This document shows positions 52,611 through 61,804 of a DNA stretch of 64,000 nt, in pieces. The stretch is from Oscillospiraceae bacterium (GTDB lineage Bacteria > Bacillota > Clostridia > Oscillospirales > Oscillospiraceae), in NCBI GenBank assembly GCA_017456645.1, contig JAFTIZ010000004.1, positions 1 to 64,000 of the forward strand. The letters are read 5' to 3'. The notes beneath the pieces were generated by a model. It was not told the DNA's origin and did no database searches. It worked only from the letters and a program-made list of their open reading frames with translations. The position numbers and the translations under genes are program-made. Each line of letters opens with the position of its first letter. Position 1 is the stretch's first letter.

Positions 52611-53437
52611 CCGTTGGTATTCTTGGCCTCGGCCTCATCGGCGGCTCTTTGGCAAGAGCCTATGCCCTTGAGGGTCACCGGGTGCTTTGCAGTGTCCGAA
52701 ACGAGAATATGCTGGCCTTCGCTATGCTGGCCGGTGCTGTAGATGCCCCCCTGACCCCCGAAAACATGGGTGAATGCGATTTGATCCTTCTGGCCATCTA
52801 TCCTGACGGCTCCGCATCCTGGCTGGAACAGAACGCCCAATATATCCGCAAAGATGCTTTGGTCATCGATTGCTGCGGTGTCAAGCGGGAGATCTGCCAG
52901 CGGTGCTTCCCCGTTGCCAACCGCTATGGCTTTACTTTTATCGGCGGTCACCCCATGGCCGGCACGCAATTCTCCGGCTTTAAATACAGCCGTGCCAACC
53001 TCTTTGAGGGTGCCCCCATGGTACTGGTACCGGATCGTTTCGACGATATGGATCTGCTGGATCGGGCGAAAAAGGCGCTGGAGCCCTGCCATTTCGGCTC
53101 TTTCTCCGTAACCACCGCGGCAGAGCACGACCGCATGATCGCCTTCACCTCCCAGATGCCCCACATCGTCAGCAACGCCTACATCAAATCCCCCACGGCT
53201 CGCAGCCACAAGGGCTTCTCCGCCGGCAGCTACAAGGATCTGACCCGTGTGGCATGGCTCAACGCCCCCATGTGGGCGGAGCTGTTCTTAGAGAATAAAG
53301 ACAATACTCTATACGAACTGGACACCCTGATCGAAAGCCTGCAGCAGTACCGGCAGGCCATCGCAAACAATGATGAAGCGGCTCTCGTTACCCTTTTGGA
53401 GGACGGAAAGCGCTGCAAAGAAGAGGTAGACGGATGA
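52607..53437 (+). CDS. tyrA: Prephenate dehydrogenase
   Basis: NAD(P)-dependent enzyme that converts prephenate to 4-hydroxyphenylpyruvate, the tyrosine branch. The 276-residue product has an N-terminal Rossmann fold (VGILGLGLIGGSLARAYA, about 3-20), the family's GGHPMAGTQFSGF loop with catalytic His, and the helical dimer domain (SQMPHIVSNAY, GSYKDLTRVAWLNAPMWAELFLEN). There is no C-terminal ACT domain. The ATG overlaps the aroF stop codon by four bases. Confidence 0.94.
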   Translation: MTVGILGLGLIGGSLARAYALEGHRVLCSVRNENMLAFAMLAGAVDAPLTPENMGECDLILLAIYPDGSASWLEQNAQYIRKDALVIDCCGVKREICQRCFPVANRYGFTFIGGHPMAGTQFSGFKYSRANLFEGAPMVLVPDRFDDMDLLDRAKKALEPCHFGSFSVTTAAEHDRMIAFTSQMPHIVSNAYIKSPTARSHKGFSAGSYKDLTRVAWLNAPMWAELFLENKDNTLYELDTLIESLQQYRQAIANNDEAALVTLLEDGKRCKEEVDG

Positions 53438-54486
53438 AAACCATTGAAGTGTGCGCATCCAGACGATACGATGTTTGCATCGGCAGCGGATTGCTCCCGA
53501 TGCTGGGACACTATACAAAAACGGTCTGCAAAGCATCCAAAGTCTGTATCGTCAGCGACAGCAATGTATTCCCTCTCCACGGCCAGACGGCTATGGACAG
53601 CCTGATTGCCGCCGGTTTTGAAGCAATTCATTTTGTATTTCCTGCCGGTGAAGAAAGCAAAAGCGGCACAGTTTATCTGCAGCTTCTGAACTTTCTGGCA
53701 GAAAACCAGATTACCCGCTCCGATTGCCTTGTTGCCCTTGGCGGCGGTGTTGTGGGCGATCTGACCGGCTTTGCCGCGGCCACTTTCCTGCGGGGCATTC
53801 CCTTCATTCAAGTGCCCACTACCCTGCTGGCGGCTGTGGATTCCTCCGTGGGCGGCAAGACCGCTATCGATCTTCCAGCAGGTAAGAATCTATGCGGCGC
53901 ATTCTATCAGCCCAATCTAGTTCTGTGCGATACCGACACCCTGAACACCCTTCCCGAGGAAATTTTCCTCGACGGCTGCGCCGAGGTCATTAAGTACGCG
54001 ATTCTCTATGATGCAGCTCTGTTTTCCTACCTGACCGAAACCGGCCCCGATTTTGACCGGGAGACCATCATCGCCCGATGCGTAGAGTTAAAGCGCAACG
54101 TGGTCATGGAGGACGAATTTGACACCGGCGCGCGAATGAAGCTCAATCTCGGTCACACCATCGGCCACGGCGTGGAAGCCCAAAGTAATTTTACCATCTC
54201 CCACGGCAAGGCCGTTGCCATCGGCATGGCCATCGTGGCACGAGCCGCGGCGGCCATAGGGATCTGTTCCCATGAAACGAAAGAGCAGATCATCGCAATC
54301 ATTCAGCGGTTCAAGCTCCCCACGCAAACCACTTACAGCGCCGATGCGCTGCTTGCCAGCGCCCTGTCTGACAAAAAGCGCTCCGGCGGCACAGTAAATC
54401 TCATTATCCCTGCCGCCATCGGCGATTGCCCCATCGTTCCCACCCCTGTTACCGAACTCAAATCCTTTATTGAAGCAGGTCTTTGA
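53434..54486 (+). CDS. aroB: 3-dehydroquinate synthase
   Basis: Second shikimate pathway enzyme; NAD- and zinc-dependent cyclisation of DAHP. The 350-residue product contains the NAD-binding VALGGGVVGDLTGFAAATFLRG, QVPTTLLAAVDSSVGGKTAID, the zinc ligands in DGCAEVIKYA and LNLGHTIGHGVEA, and GKAVAIGM. The start overlaps tyrA by four bases (ATGA). Confidence 0.97.
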   Translation: MKTIEVCASRRYDVCIGSGLLPMLGHYTKTVCKASKVCIVSDSNVFPLHGQTAMDSLIAAGFEAIHFVFPAGEESKSGTVYLQLLNFLAENQITRSDCLVALGGGVVGDLTGFAAATFLRGIPFIQVPTTLLAAVDSSVGGKTAIDLPAGKNLCGAFYQPNLVLCDTDTLNTLPEEIFLDGCAEVIKYAILYDAALFSYLTETGPDFDRETIIARCVELKRNVVMEDEFDTGARMKLNLGHTIGHGVEAQSNFTISHGKAVAIGMAIVARAAAAIGICSHETKEQIIAIIQRFKLPTQTTYSADALLASALSDKKRSGGTVNLIIPAAIGDCPIVPTPVTELKSFIEAGL

Positions 54487-54487
54487 T

Positions 54488-55684
54488 ATGGACATTACCA
54501 TCCAGCCGGGGCTTCTATCCGGCGAAATCCAAGCCATTCCCTCAAAATCCCAAGCCCACCGGCTGCTGATCTGCGCCGCCTTTGCGGACAAGCCCACCAC
54601 CCTCACCTGCCCGGACACCAATCGGGATATTGAGGCCACAGCGGATTGCCTGAATGCTCTGGGCGCAACCATCAATCGCACCAACGAGGGATATGTTGTT
54701 GAGCCGATCCACGAAATCCCCCAGGTGGCGGAGCTGAATTGCTGCGAAAGCGGCTCGACTCTGCGCTTCATGCTGCCCATCGTCGGCGCATTGGGTGTAG
54801 ATGCCACCTTTTTGATGGCGGGCCGCCTGCCCAAGCGCCCCCTTTCTCCGCTGTGGGAGGAAATGGAGCGCATGGGCTGCACCCTCAGCCGCCCCACAGA
54901 AACCACCTTGCGCTGCCACGGCAAGCTGAATAGCGGCGAATATACCATCTCCGGCGGCGTTTCCAGCCAGTTCATCACCGGCTTACTGTTCGCCGCATCC
55001 CTTCTGGATGGCAACAGTCGTGTCAACATTACCGGCAAGCTGGAGTCCGCCCCTTATGTAACCATGACTCAGAATGCCATGGCGCTGTTTGGAGTCGATA
55101 CCGTGGATTTTAGAGCAAAGGGCGGTCAAACCTACCATACCCCCGGCCGCGTAAATGTGGAGGGCGATTGGAGCAACGGTGCCTTCTGGCTGGCAGCACA
55201 GGCTTTGGGCAGCGATCTAAAGATCACGAACCTGTCCCCCGACTCCGCTCAGGGCGATCGGGCTGTTGTGGAGCATTTGGCTGCGCTGGAAGGCTGCGCC
55301 GTCATCGATGCCACCCACACTCCTGACTTAGTGCCGATCCTTGCCATCACAGCAGGCGCGAAAAACGGCGCGACCTTTGTCAATTGCGCCCGCCTGCGGC
55401 TGAAAGAGACCGATCGGCTGGAAACCACAGCCGCCATGATCCGCAATCTTGGCGGCAGCGCCCAGATCAATGGCGACATCCTCACCGTCCACGGCACCGG
55501 ATATCGAGGCGGCACCGTGGATGCTCTGAACGATCACCGCATTGCCATGTCCGCCGCCATTGCGGCCACAATCTGCAGCGAACCCGTCACGATCCTCAAT
55601 GCTCACGAGGTCAAAAAATCCTATCCCGGCTTCTGGGAGGACTACAAAAAACTGGGAGGTAATTATGAGCTCTACCTACGGTGA
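54488..55684 (+). CDS. aroA: 3-phosphoshikimate 1-carboxyvinyltransferase (EPSP synthase)
   Basis: Sixth shikimate pathway step: transfers enolpyruvate from PEP to shikimate 3-phosphate. The 398-residue product shows SKSQAHRLLICAAFAD near the N-terminus, CCESGSTLRFMLPIVGALG, SSQFITGLLFAA, and the C-terminal RLKETDRLE and DHRIAMSAAIAA motifs. ATG 54488 is one base after the aroB stop codon; a start at 54470 inside aroB is less likely. The 3' end overlaps aroC by 20 bases. Confidence 0.96.
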   Translation: MDITIQPGLLSGEIQAIPSKSQAHRLLICAAFADKPTTLTCPDTNRDIEATADCLNALGATINRTNEGYVVEPIHEIPQVAELNCCESGSTLRFMLPIVGALGVDATFLMAGRLPKRPLSPLWEEMERMGCTLSRPTETTLRCHGKLNSGEYTISGGVSSQFITGLLFAASLLDGNSRVNITGKLESAPYVTMTQNAMALFGVDTVDFRAKGGQTYHTPGRVNVEGDWSNGAFWLAAQALGSDLKITNLSPDSAQGDRAVVEHLAALEGCAVIDATHTPDLVPILAITAGAKNGATFVNCARLRLKETDRLETTAAMIRNLGGSAQINGDILTVHGTGYRGGTVDALNDHRIAMSAAIAATICSEPVTILNAHEVKKSYPGFWEDYKKLGGNYELYLR

Positions 55685-56753
55685 ATCCCTGAAATTATCG
55701 ATTTTTGGCCAATCCCACGGCCCTGCTATCGGCATGACGCTGGACGGCATCCCTGCCGGTCTGCCTGTGGATACAGAAAAGCTCCAGACCTTCCTGAACC
55801 GCCGTGCCCCCGGTCAAAACGATTGGTCTACTCCCCGCAAGGAGGAGGATCGTCCTGAATTTTTGGGCGGCATTTTGGACGGCTATACCTGTGGCGCGCC
55901 CATAGCCGCGGTGATCTACAACAAAAACACTCGCTCCGTCGATTACGCTAATCTGAAGGATTGTCCCCGCCCCGGTCACGCGGACTACACTGCTCAGATC
56001 AAGTACGGCGGCTTTCAGGATGCCGCCGGCGGCGGTCACTTCTCCGGCCGGCTGACCGCGCCCCTGTGCATTGCCGGCGGCCTGTGCAAACAATGGCTGG
56101 AGGAAATGGGCATTCGCATCGGGGCGCATATCTACATGATCGCTGGCTGGGAAGATAACAAGTTCAACCCCCTGCAGCCTGAACTTGATGCCATTGATCC
56201 TGTTTTCCCCATCATCAACGCCCAATTGGGTGACGAGATGAAGAAACGAATCAATAAAGCCCGCGCTCAGGGCGACAGTGTCGGCGGCATGATCGAATGT
56301 GCCATTATCGGCCTGCCTGCCGGTCTGGGTGAGCCCATGTTCGGCGGTGTTGAAAGCAAAATCGCCCAAATTGTTTACGGTATTCCCGCCGTAAAGGGCG
56401 TCGAATTCGGAGCCGGCTTAACATTTGCTTATGATCTCGGCAGCGAAATGAACGATGCCTACACCGTTGAAGATGGGCAGATCACCGCCGCGTCCAACTC
56501 TGCCGGCGGCATCCTCGGGGGCATCACCACCGGAATGCCCGTGATCTTCCGGGCCATATTCAAGCCCACCCCCTCTATCTCCACGCCCCAGCAAAGCGTA
56601 TCCCTGAGCCGCATGGAAGAGCAGGAGCTCATCGTCAAGGGGCGCCATGACCCCTGCATCGTGCCCCGTGCCGTTCCCGTGGTGGAGGCCGCCGCGGCCA
56701 TCGCCATTTATGATTTGATTCTCAGCAACACCCAGACAACCAGGAGGAAGTAA
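55665..56753 (+). CDS. aroC: Chorismate synthase
   Basis: Last shikimate pathway step; needs reduced FMN. The 362-residue product has GQSHGPAIGMTLDGIPAG, RPGHADYT, DAAGGGHFSGRLTA (near residue 123), and the C-terminal RHDPCIVPRAVPVVEA, with the conserved His and Arg residues of the FMN and substrate site. ATG 55665 is chosen because GGGAGG lies six bases upstream; the start is inside the end of aroA. The FMN need fits an organism with flavin reductases, which are not seen nearby. Confidence 0.97.
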   Translation: MSSTYGESLKLSIFGQSHGPAIGMTLDGIPAGLPVDTEKLQTFLNRRAPGQNDWSTPRKEEDRPEFLGGILDGYTCGAPIAAVIYNKNTRSVDYANLKDCPRPGHADYTAQIKYGGFQDAAGGGHFSGRLTAPLCIAGGLCKQWLEEMGIRIGAHIYMIAGWEDNKFNPLQPELDAIDPVFPIINAQLGDEMKKRINKARAQGDSVGGMIECAIIGLPAGLGEPMFGGVESKIAQIVYGIPAVKGVEFGAGLTFAYDLGSEMNDAYTVEDGQITAASNSAGGILGGITTGMPVIFRAIFKPTPSISTPQQSVSLSRMEEQELIVKGRHDPCIVPRAVPVVEAAAAIAIYDLILSNTQTTRRK

Positions 56754-56755
56754 CC

Positions 56756-57898
56756 ATGGATATCAAGGAACTGCGCGGCCAGATCGACCAGATCGACGAT
56801 CAGCTGGTAAAGCTGTTCTGCCAGCGTATGGACGTAGCCGCTCAGGTAGCAGACTACAAACGTGAACACAATTTGCCGATCCTCGTCCCCGCCCGTGAGC
56901 GGGAGATTCTGGCGGAGGTTGCACAAAAAGCCGGCCCTGAAATGGCTAACTACTCCCGTGTTCTGTACTCCATGCTCTTCGAGCTGAGCCGCAGCTACCA
57001 GAGCAAGCGCAATATGGTGCTTAGCCCCCTGCACGAACGTATTCAGGCGTCCATCGAGAACACCCCTAAACTGTTCCCTCAGGCTCCTATGGTAGCCTGT
57101 CAGGGCGTAGAGGGCGCATATTCCCAAATTGCCTGCGAAAAGATCTTCAAAAGCCCCTATATCATGTATTTCAAGAACTTTGAGGGCGTTTTTAATGCCA
57201 TTGAGCAGGGTATGTGCCAGTACGGCATCCTGCCCATTGAGAACTCCACCGCCGGTTCTGTCAACAAGGTCTACGACCTGATGATCAAGCACAATTTCTC
57301 CATCGTCCGCACCTTCCGGCTGAAGGTGGATCATAATCTGCTGGTCAAACCCGGTGCGAAGCTGGAGGACATTAAGGAAATATACTCCCACGAGCAGGCA
57401 ATCAGCCAATGCTCTTCTTTCCTGAATTCTTTATCCGGAGTGAAGGTCATTCCCGTGGAGAACACCGCCGTTGCCGCACAGCTGGTGGCGCAATCCGACC
57501 GCAGCGACGTGGCGGCTTTGAGCAGCCGCTCCTGCGCGGAATTGTACGGTCTTACCTGCATCGCCCCCTCCGTACAGGACAAGGGCAATAACCACACCCG
57601 CTTTATCTGCATCAGCCGTGAACTGGAGATTTACCCCGGCTCGGACAAGACCAGTATCATGATGGTTCTCCCCCACCGCCCCGGCGCATTGTACCGGGTG
57701 CTGGCACGGCTTTATACCCTTGGCATCAATGTGACCAAGCTGGAATCCCGTCCCATCCCCGATCGGGAATTTGAATTCATGTTCTATTTCGATCTGGAAA
57801 CCTCCATCTATTCCGAGGAGTTCGTTCAGCTGATGTGCGAGCTTGAAGATCTGAGCGAGGAATTTAAATACTTGGGAAGCTACACCGAGGTGGTTTAA
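56756..57898 (+). CDS. pheA: Bifunctional chorismate mutase/prephenate dehydratase
   Basis: Makes prephenate from chorismate and then phenylpyruvate. In 380 residues: AroQ-type chorismate mutase (about 1-85; MDIKELRGQIDQIDDQLVKLFCQRM), prephenate dehydratase (about 110-285; CQGVEGAYSQIACEKIF, LPIENSTAGSVNKVYDL, NHTRFICISRE), and a C-terminal ACT domain for Phe inhibition (about 298-375; HRPGALYRVLARLYTLGINVTKLESRP). AGGAGG lies seven bases before ATG, two bases after aroC. Confidence 0.96.
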   Translation: MDIKELRGQIDQIDDQLVKLFCQRMDVAAQVADYKREHNLPILVPAREREILAEVAQKAGPEMANYSRVLYSMLFELSRSYQSKRNMVLSPLHERIQASIENTPKLFPQAPMVACQGVEGAYSQIACEKIFKSPYIMYFKNFEGVFNAIEQGMCQYGILPIENSTAGSVNKVYDLMIKHNFSIVRTFRLKVDHNLLVKPGAKLEDIKEIYSHEQAISQCSSFLNSLSGVKVIPVENTAVAAQLVAQSDRSDVAALSSRSCAELYGLTCIAPSVQDKGNNHTRFICISRELEIYPGSDKTSIMMVLPHRPGALYRVLARLYTLGINVTKLESRPIPDREFEFMFYFDLETSIYSEEFVQLMCELEDLSEEFKYLGSYTEVV

Positions 57899-59122
57899 AT
57901 GAAATGCGGACTCTTGGGTCAAAAGCTGGGGCACAGCTATTCCCCCCAGATTCATAGCCGGTTGGCGTCTTACGAATATGCCCTATATGAAAAGAAGCCG
58001 GACGAACTGGAGCAATTTCTGAAATCTGGAGTTTTCACCGGTCTAAATGTTACGATTCCCTACAAGAAATCTGTAATTCCCTATCTTTCGGAGCTTTCTC
58101 CCATCGCCCGGCGTCTAGGCGCTGTGAATACCATTGTCCGCCGCGATGGTCGCCTGATCGGTCATAATTCCGATTACTTCGGCTTTCGCTCCATGGTGGA
58201 AAAAAGCGGTCTGGCCGTTACCGGCAAGAAAGTCCTCGTCCTCGGCAGCGGCGGCGCATCCAATACCGTCGTGGCTGTGCTGGAGGAACTGGGCGCAAAG
58301 GTGATCGTGATCTCCCGAAGCGGTGAGAATAACTATACCAATCTGCATCTGCACGCCGATGCTTCGGTAATCGTCAATGCCACCCCTGTTGGAATGTATC
58401 CCAACGTGGGCGTTTCGCCCATAGACTTGAGTCTTTTTCCGATGCTGGAAGGCGTGCTGGATATTGTCTACAATCCCGCCCGTACCCAGCTTTTGCTGGA
58501 TGCGGAGGATCGTGGCCTTGTGACCATGAACGGCCTTTGGATGCTGGTTGCGCAGGCCAAAGAAAGCGCCGAGTGGTTCAGCGAAGCTTCCATATCTGAC
58601 GAAAAAATACAGGAAATCCACCGAAAACTTCGTGTTCAGATGGAAAATATCGTACTGATCGGTATGCCCGGCAGCGGCAAGTCCACCGTAGGACAGCTTC
58701 TTGCCACAGCTCTCAAAAAAGAATTTGTTGATGCCGATGCCGCCATCGAAGAAAAAGCCGGCATGTCCATTCCGGAGATCTTTGCTCAGCAAGGCGAAGC
58801 CGGTTTCCGTGCCATCGAAACGCAAGTATTGAGCGAGCTTGGTAAAAAGTCCGGCCTTGTCATCGCCACCGGCGGCGGCTGTGTCACCAGAGAGGAAAAC
58901 TATCCGCTGCTGCATCAAAACGGCACGATTTTCTGCCTGAATCGCAGCATCGATGCCCTGCCCACCGAAGGCAGACCCCTCTCTCAGACCGGTAGGCTGG
59001 AGCAAATGTATCGGATTCGCAAGCCCATGTATGACCGGTTTGCCGACTTTCAGATCGACAGCAACGGCACACCGGAAGCTGCCGTAAACCAAATCCTGCA
59101 AATTTTGGAGGAAATGCCATGA
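57899..59122 (+). CDS. aroE-aroK: Fused shikimate dehydrogenase and shikimate kinase
   Basis: One 407-residue chain covering two shikimate pathway steps. The N-terminal part (about 1-245) is AroE: GQKLGHSYSPQIHS, LNVTIPYKKSVIPYL with catalytic Lys, GHNSDYFGF, NADP-binding LVLGSGGASNTVV, and NATPVGMYPN. The C-terminal part (about 250-407) is AroK: Walker A GMPGSGKST (255-263), DADAAIEEKAG, FRAIETQVL, and ATGGGCV. There is no stop or frameshift between the parts and the linker is short. It starts directly after the pheA stop codon, and its own end overlaps aroQ by four bases. Confidence 0.95.
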   Translation: MKCGLLGQKLGHSYSPQIHSRLASYEYALYEKKPDELEQFLKSGVFTGLNVTIPYKKSVIPYLSELSPIARRLGAVNTIVRRDGRLIGHNSDYFGFRSMVEKSGLAVTGKKVLVLGSGGASNTVVAVLEELGAKVIVISRSGENNYTNLHLHADASVIVNATPVGMYPNVGVSPIDLSLFPMLEGVLDIVYNPARTQLLLDAEDRGLVTMNGLWMLVAQAKESAEWFSEASISDEKIQEIHRKLRVQMENIVLIGMPGSGKSTVGQLLATALKKEFVDADAAIEEKAGMSIPEIFAQQGEAGFRAIETQVLSELGKKSGLVIATGGGCVTREENYPLLHQNGTIFCLNRSIDALPTEGRPLSQTGRLEQMYRIRKPMYDRFADFQIDSNGTPEAAVNQILQILEEMP

Positions 59123-59550
59123 ACATTCTGGTCATAAACGGCCCTAATATCAATATGCTCGGCATTCGCGAACCGGTCATCTACGGCAAGCAGACCTTTG
59201 CCGATCTGCTGGCGCTGCTGGAAACGACCGCTCAGGAGGAGGGGCTGCACATTGAGCAGTTCCAATCCAACCACGAAGGCGCTATTGTCGATACCATTCA
59301 AGCCGCTTACGGAAAATTTGACGGCATCGTCATCAATCCTGCGGCCTATACCCACACCTCCGTTGCCATTCTGGATGCGCTGAAAGCGGTATCCATCCCC
59401 GCCGTGGAAGTTCATATTTCCGACGTGGACAGCCGCGAGACCTTCCGCCAGATCTCCTACGCCGGTCTGTACTGCGAAAAGACCATCAAGGGTCAGGGGC
59501 TGGACGGCTACCGGCAAGCCATTCTCTATCTCAAGCAAAAATACACATAA
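59119..59550 (+). CDS. aroQ: Type II 3-dehydroquinate dehydratase
   Basis: Third shikimate pathway step; the small dodecameric type. The 143-residue product has the signature ILVINGPNINMLGIREPVIYG (positions 3-23, with the catalytic Tyr at the end), SNHEGAIVDTIQ, NPAAYTHTSVAILDAL and VEVHISDVDSRETFR. It is the last gene of the operon and is followed by a terminator. Confidence 0.97.
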   Translation: MNILVINGPNINMLGIREPVIYGKQTFADLLALLETTAQEEGLHIEQFQSNHEGAIVDTIQAAYGKFDGIVINPAAYTHTSVAILDALKAVSIPAVEVHISDVDSRETFRQISYAGLYCEKTIKGQGLDGYRQAILYLKQKYT

Positions 59551-59556
59551 ATCACA

Positions 59557-59588
59557 CATCTCCGGCTCACCGCCGGAGATGCTTTTTT
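59557..59588 (+). terminator. Terminator of the aromatic operon
   Basis: Ten-bp stem CATCTCCGGC (59557-59566) with GCCGGAGATG (59572-59581), five-nt loop, then CTTTTTT. Confidence 0.93.
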
Positions 59589-59614
59589 CGGGTACATTTC
59601 CCAATAAAATTACC

Positions 59615-59643
59615 TTTACATTTCGCCCACTATCCGATATGAT
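59615..59643 (+). promoter_or_regulatory. Promoter of the lipoprotein-apbE-rnf unit
   Basis: TTTACA (59615-59620) and TATGAT (59638-59643), spacing 17 nt. I saw no Rex-type TTGTTAA/TTAACAA palindrome here. Confidence 0.65.
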
Positions 59644-59704
59644 ATATTCATGAAAAAGTGTGCTTTTACGCTCATTTACATCCCATTCTACGGAGGAAAC
59701 AACC

Positions 59705-60766
59705 ATGAAAAAACAGATTGCTTTTTCCCTTGTGCTGGCTCTTGTGCTGAGCCTGCTGGCCGGCTGCACCGGTACTGCCGTCGTCTACTACGGCGATTGC
59801 ACCTGCCCCACCGGCTCCCACACTCCCACTGAACCCACTAACCCTTCCACTCCCCCTGCCGAAGGCGCGGTCAAGACCGGTCTTGCCTTTATTACCAATG
59901 TTTCCGAAAGTGCCAGTGGCGTGCAGGCCAAGTATGACGTGACGCTGGTGGCTGTCACCGTGGATGACAAGGGTGTCATCGATCAGTGCATCATCGACAG
60001 CATCGGCACCAATGTGACCTTTGACGCAACCGGCACCATCACTGCCGACCTGAACGCCGACATTCTGTCCAAGAACGAGCTGGGCGACAACTACGGCATG
60101 GTGCAGTACGGCGGTGCCAAGTACGAATGGTACCAGCAGGCTGCCGCTCTGGCGGACTATGCCGAGGGCAAGACCGTTGAGCAGCTGAAAAACGGCGCTA
60201 TCGACGAGACCGGCAAGGCTCCCGCCGGCAGCGATCTGGCCTCCACCGCCACCATCTACTTAGGCGGCTATGTGTCCGCCATTGAGGTTGCCGTGAACAA
60301 CGCCAAGAATCTGGGTGCTCAGGCTGGTGACGAGCTGCGGCTTGCTGCCATTTCTTCCATCGCCAGCAGCACCAGCGCCACCGCAGAAAAGAACGGCACC
60401 GCCCAACTGGATGTGGATGTGACCGCTTTGACCGTTAAGGACGGCGTTATCACCAGCTGCTACATCGACTCTGTTCAGGCCAAGGTGACCTTCGATACCA
60501 CGGGCACCGTCACCTCCGATATCACCGCCGCTGTCAAGACCAAGAACGAGCTGGGCGATAGCTATGGCATGGTCGCCTGGGGCGGTGCCAAGCACGAATG
60601 GTACGTTCAGGCCGCTAATTTCGCCAGCTACGTCACCGGCAAGACCGCCGCTGAAGTCGCCGGCATTGCCGTTTCTCAGGGCAAGCCCTCCGATGCTGAC
60701 CTGTCTGCCGGTGTCACCATCGCCATTGGCGGCTTTCAGGCGCTGATCGCCAAGGCTCTGCAGTAA
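59705..60766 (+). CDS. Lipoprotein with two tandem FMN-binding-like domains
   Basis: Probably an extracytoplasmic partner of the Rnf/ApbE system. The 353-residue product has a lipoprotein signal (residues 1-21, LSLLAGC with Cys21), a Thr/Pro linker, then two clearly repeated units (about 58-195 and 210-353). Each has a VTLVAVTVDDKGVI-like strand, an FD[AT]TGT[IV]T segment, and KNELGD[NS]YGMV..GGAK[YH]EWY. ApbE flavinates Thr in D-x2-[ST]-G-[AS]-[ST]-type sites; the DATGT and DTTGT segments are similar but not exact. ATG 59705 has GGAGGA upstream. The stop codon overlaps the apbE start by one base. Electron transfer is inferred from neighbours. Confidence 0.78.
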   Translation: MKKQIAFSLVLALVLSLLAGCTGTAVVYYGDCTCPTGSHTPTEPTNPSTPPAEGAVKTGLAFITNVSESASGVQAKYDVTLVAVTVDDKGVIDQCIIDSIGTNVTFDATGTITADLNADILSKNELGDNYGMVQYGGAKYEWYQQAAALADYAEGKTVEQLKNGAIDETGKAPAGSDLASTATIYLGGYVSAIEVAVNNAKNLGAQAGDELRLAAISSIASSTSATAEKNGTAQLDVDVTALTVKDGVITSCYIDSVQAKVTFDTTGTVTSDITAAVKTKNELGDSYGMVAWGGAKHEWYVQAANFASYVTGKTAAEVAGIAVSQGKPSDADLSAGVTIAIGGFQALIAKALQ

Positions 60767-61791
60767 TGAAACGTTACGTTTCTATTCTGCTGCTCATCAG
60801 CATCGTGCTGTGTGGCTGTACGGTCACAGTACCAAAGTCTGAACCAAAGCAGTACAATGCCACTTTTCTGACCCTCTTTGACACGGTCACTACTATAGTT
60901 GGTCGGGCAGACAGCGAGGCAGAATTTCAATCAAAAGCACAAGCCGTTCATGATGAGCTGCTGCGTTACCATCAGCTCTTCGACATCTACAACGATTACG
61001 AGGGAATTACAAACCTAAAATCGGTCAACGATGCCGCGGGCTTTGCTCCCGTTACCGTGGATCCTGCGATCATCGAGCTGCTTCTGGCTTGTAAAACCTA
61101 TTACAACCTCACCGGCGGTAAGGTCAACGTAGCCATGGGTAGCGTCCTGCGGCTGTGGCATCAGGCAAGAAGCGACAGTATTGACGATCCTGTGAATGCC
61201 TATCTGCCAGACGGAAATGCGTTGTCAGCCGCTGCTGAGCATATGGATCTGGATGCCGTCGTTATCGACAAGGAGGCATCTACCGTTTTCATTTCCGATC
61301 CCCGTGTCCGTCTGGATGTGGGCGCCATCGCCAAGGGCTGGTCTGTCCAGCAGGTGGCGGAAAACGCCCCAAAGGGGCTGCTCATCAGTGTCGGCGGCAA
61401 CGTGTGTGCCACCGGCGCAAAGGACGAAACCGGCACGCCGTGGGTAGTTGGTATCCAAAACCCCGACGGCGACAACTATCTGCATACCGTTTATGTCACC
61501 GGCGGCTGCGTCGTCACCAGTGGCGATTATCAGCGCTACTTTGTGGTTGACGGCAAGCCCTATCACCACATCATCGACCCCGATACACTGCAGCCCTCTT
61601 CCTACTGGCGCAGTGTTACCATCGTATGTGCCGATTCCGGCCTTGCGGATGCCCTTTCCACTGCTCTGTTTCTGATACCGCAGGCCGAAGGCCAGCAACT
61701 CCTGAACGAGGCACAGGCTGAAGCCATGTGGGTCAATTCCGAAGGCAACATCTTTTATTCCCCCGGCTTTGAAGCCCTGATCAGAACTTAA
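60766..61791 (+). CDS. apbE: FAD:protein FMN transferase
   Basis: Membrane-anchored lipoprotein that attaches FMN covalently to Thr residues of flavoproteins such as RnfD and RnfG. The 341-residue product has a lipobox (LCGC, about residue 18), the start of the ApbE fold (FLTLFDTVTTIVG), RLDVGAIAKGWSVQQV, LISVGGNVCATG, and the metal-binding C-terminal ADALSTALFL. It is next to rnfC and rnfD, its expected targets. Confidence 0.95.
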   Translation: MKRYVSILLLISIVLCGCTVTVPKSEPKQYNATFLTLFDTVTTIVGRADSEAEFQSKAQAVHDELLRYHQLFDIYNDYEGITNLKSVNDAAGFAPVTVDPAIIELLLACKTYYNLTGGKVNVAMGSVLRLWHQARSDSIDDPVNAYLPDGNALSAAAEHMDLDAVVIDKEASTVFISDPRVRLDVGAIAKGWSVQQVAENAPKGLLISVGGNVCATGAKDETGTPWVVGIQNPDGDNYLHTVYVTGGCVVTSGDYQRYFVVDGKPYHHIIDPDTLQPSSYWRSVTIVCADSGLADALSTALFLIPQAEGQQLLNEAQAEAMWVNSEGNIFYSPGFEALIRT

Positions 61792-61804
61792 CCGAGGTGA
61801 AATT

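Noticed and set aside
59600..59704. A Rex operator upstream of the lipoprotein-apbE-rnf unit
   Set aside because: No TTGTTAA/TTAACAA or TTGTGAA/TTCACAA palindrome is present in this stretch, though rex is in the window.
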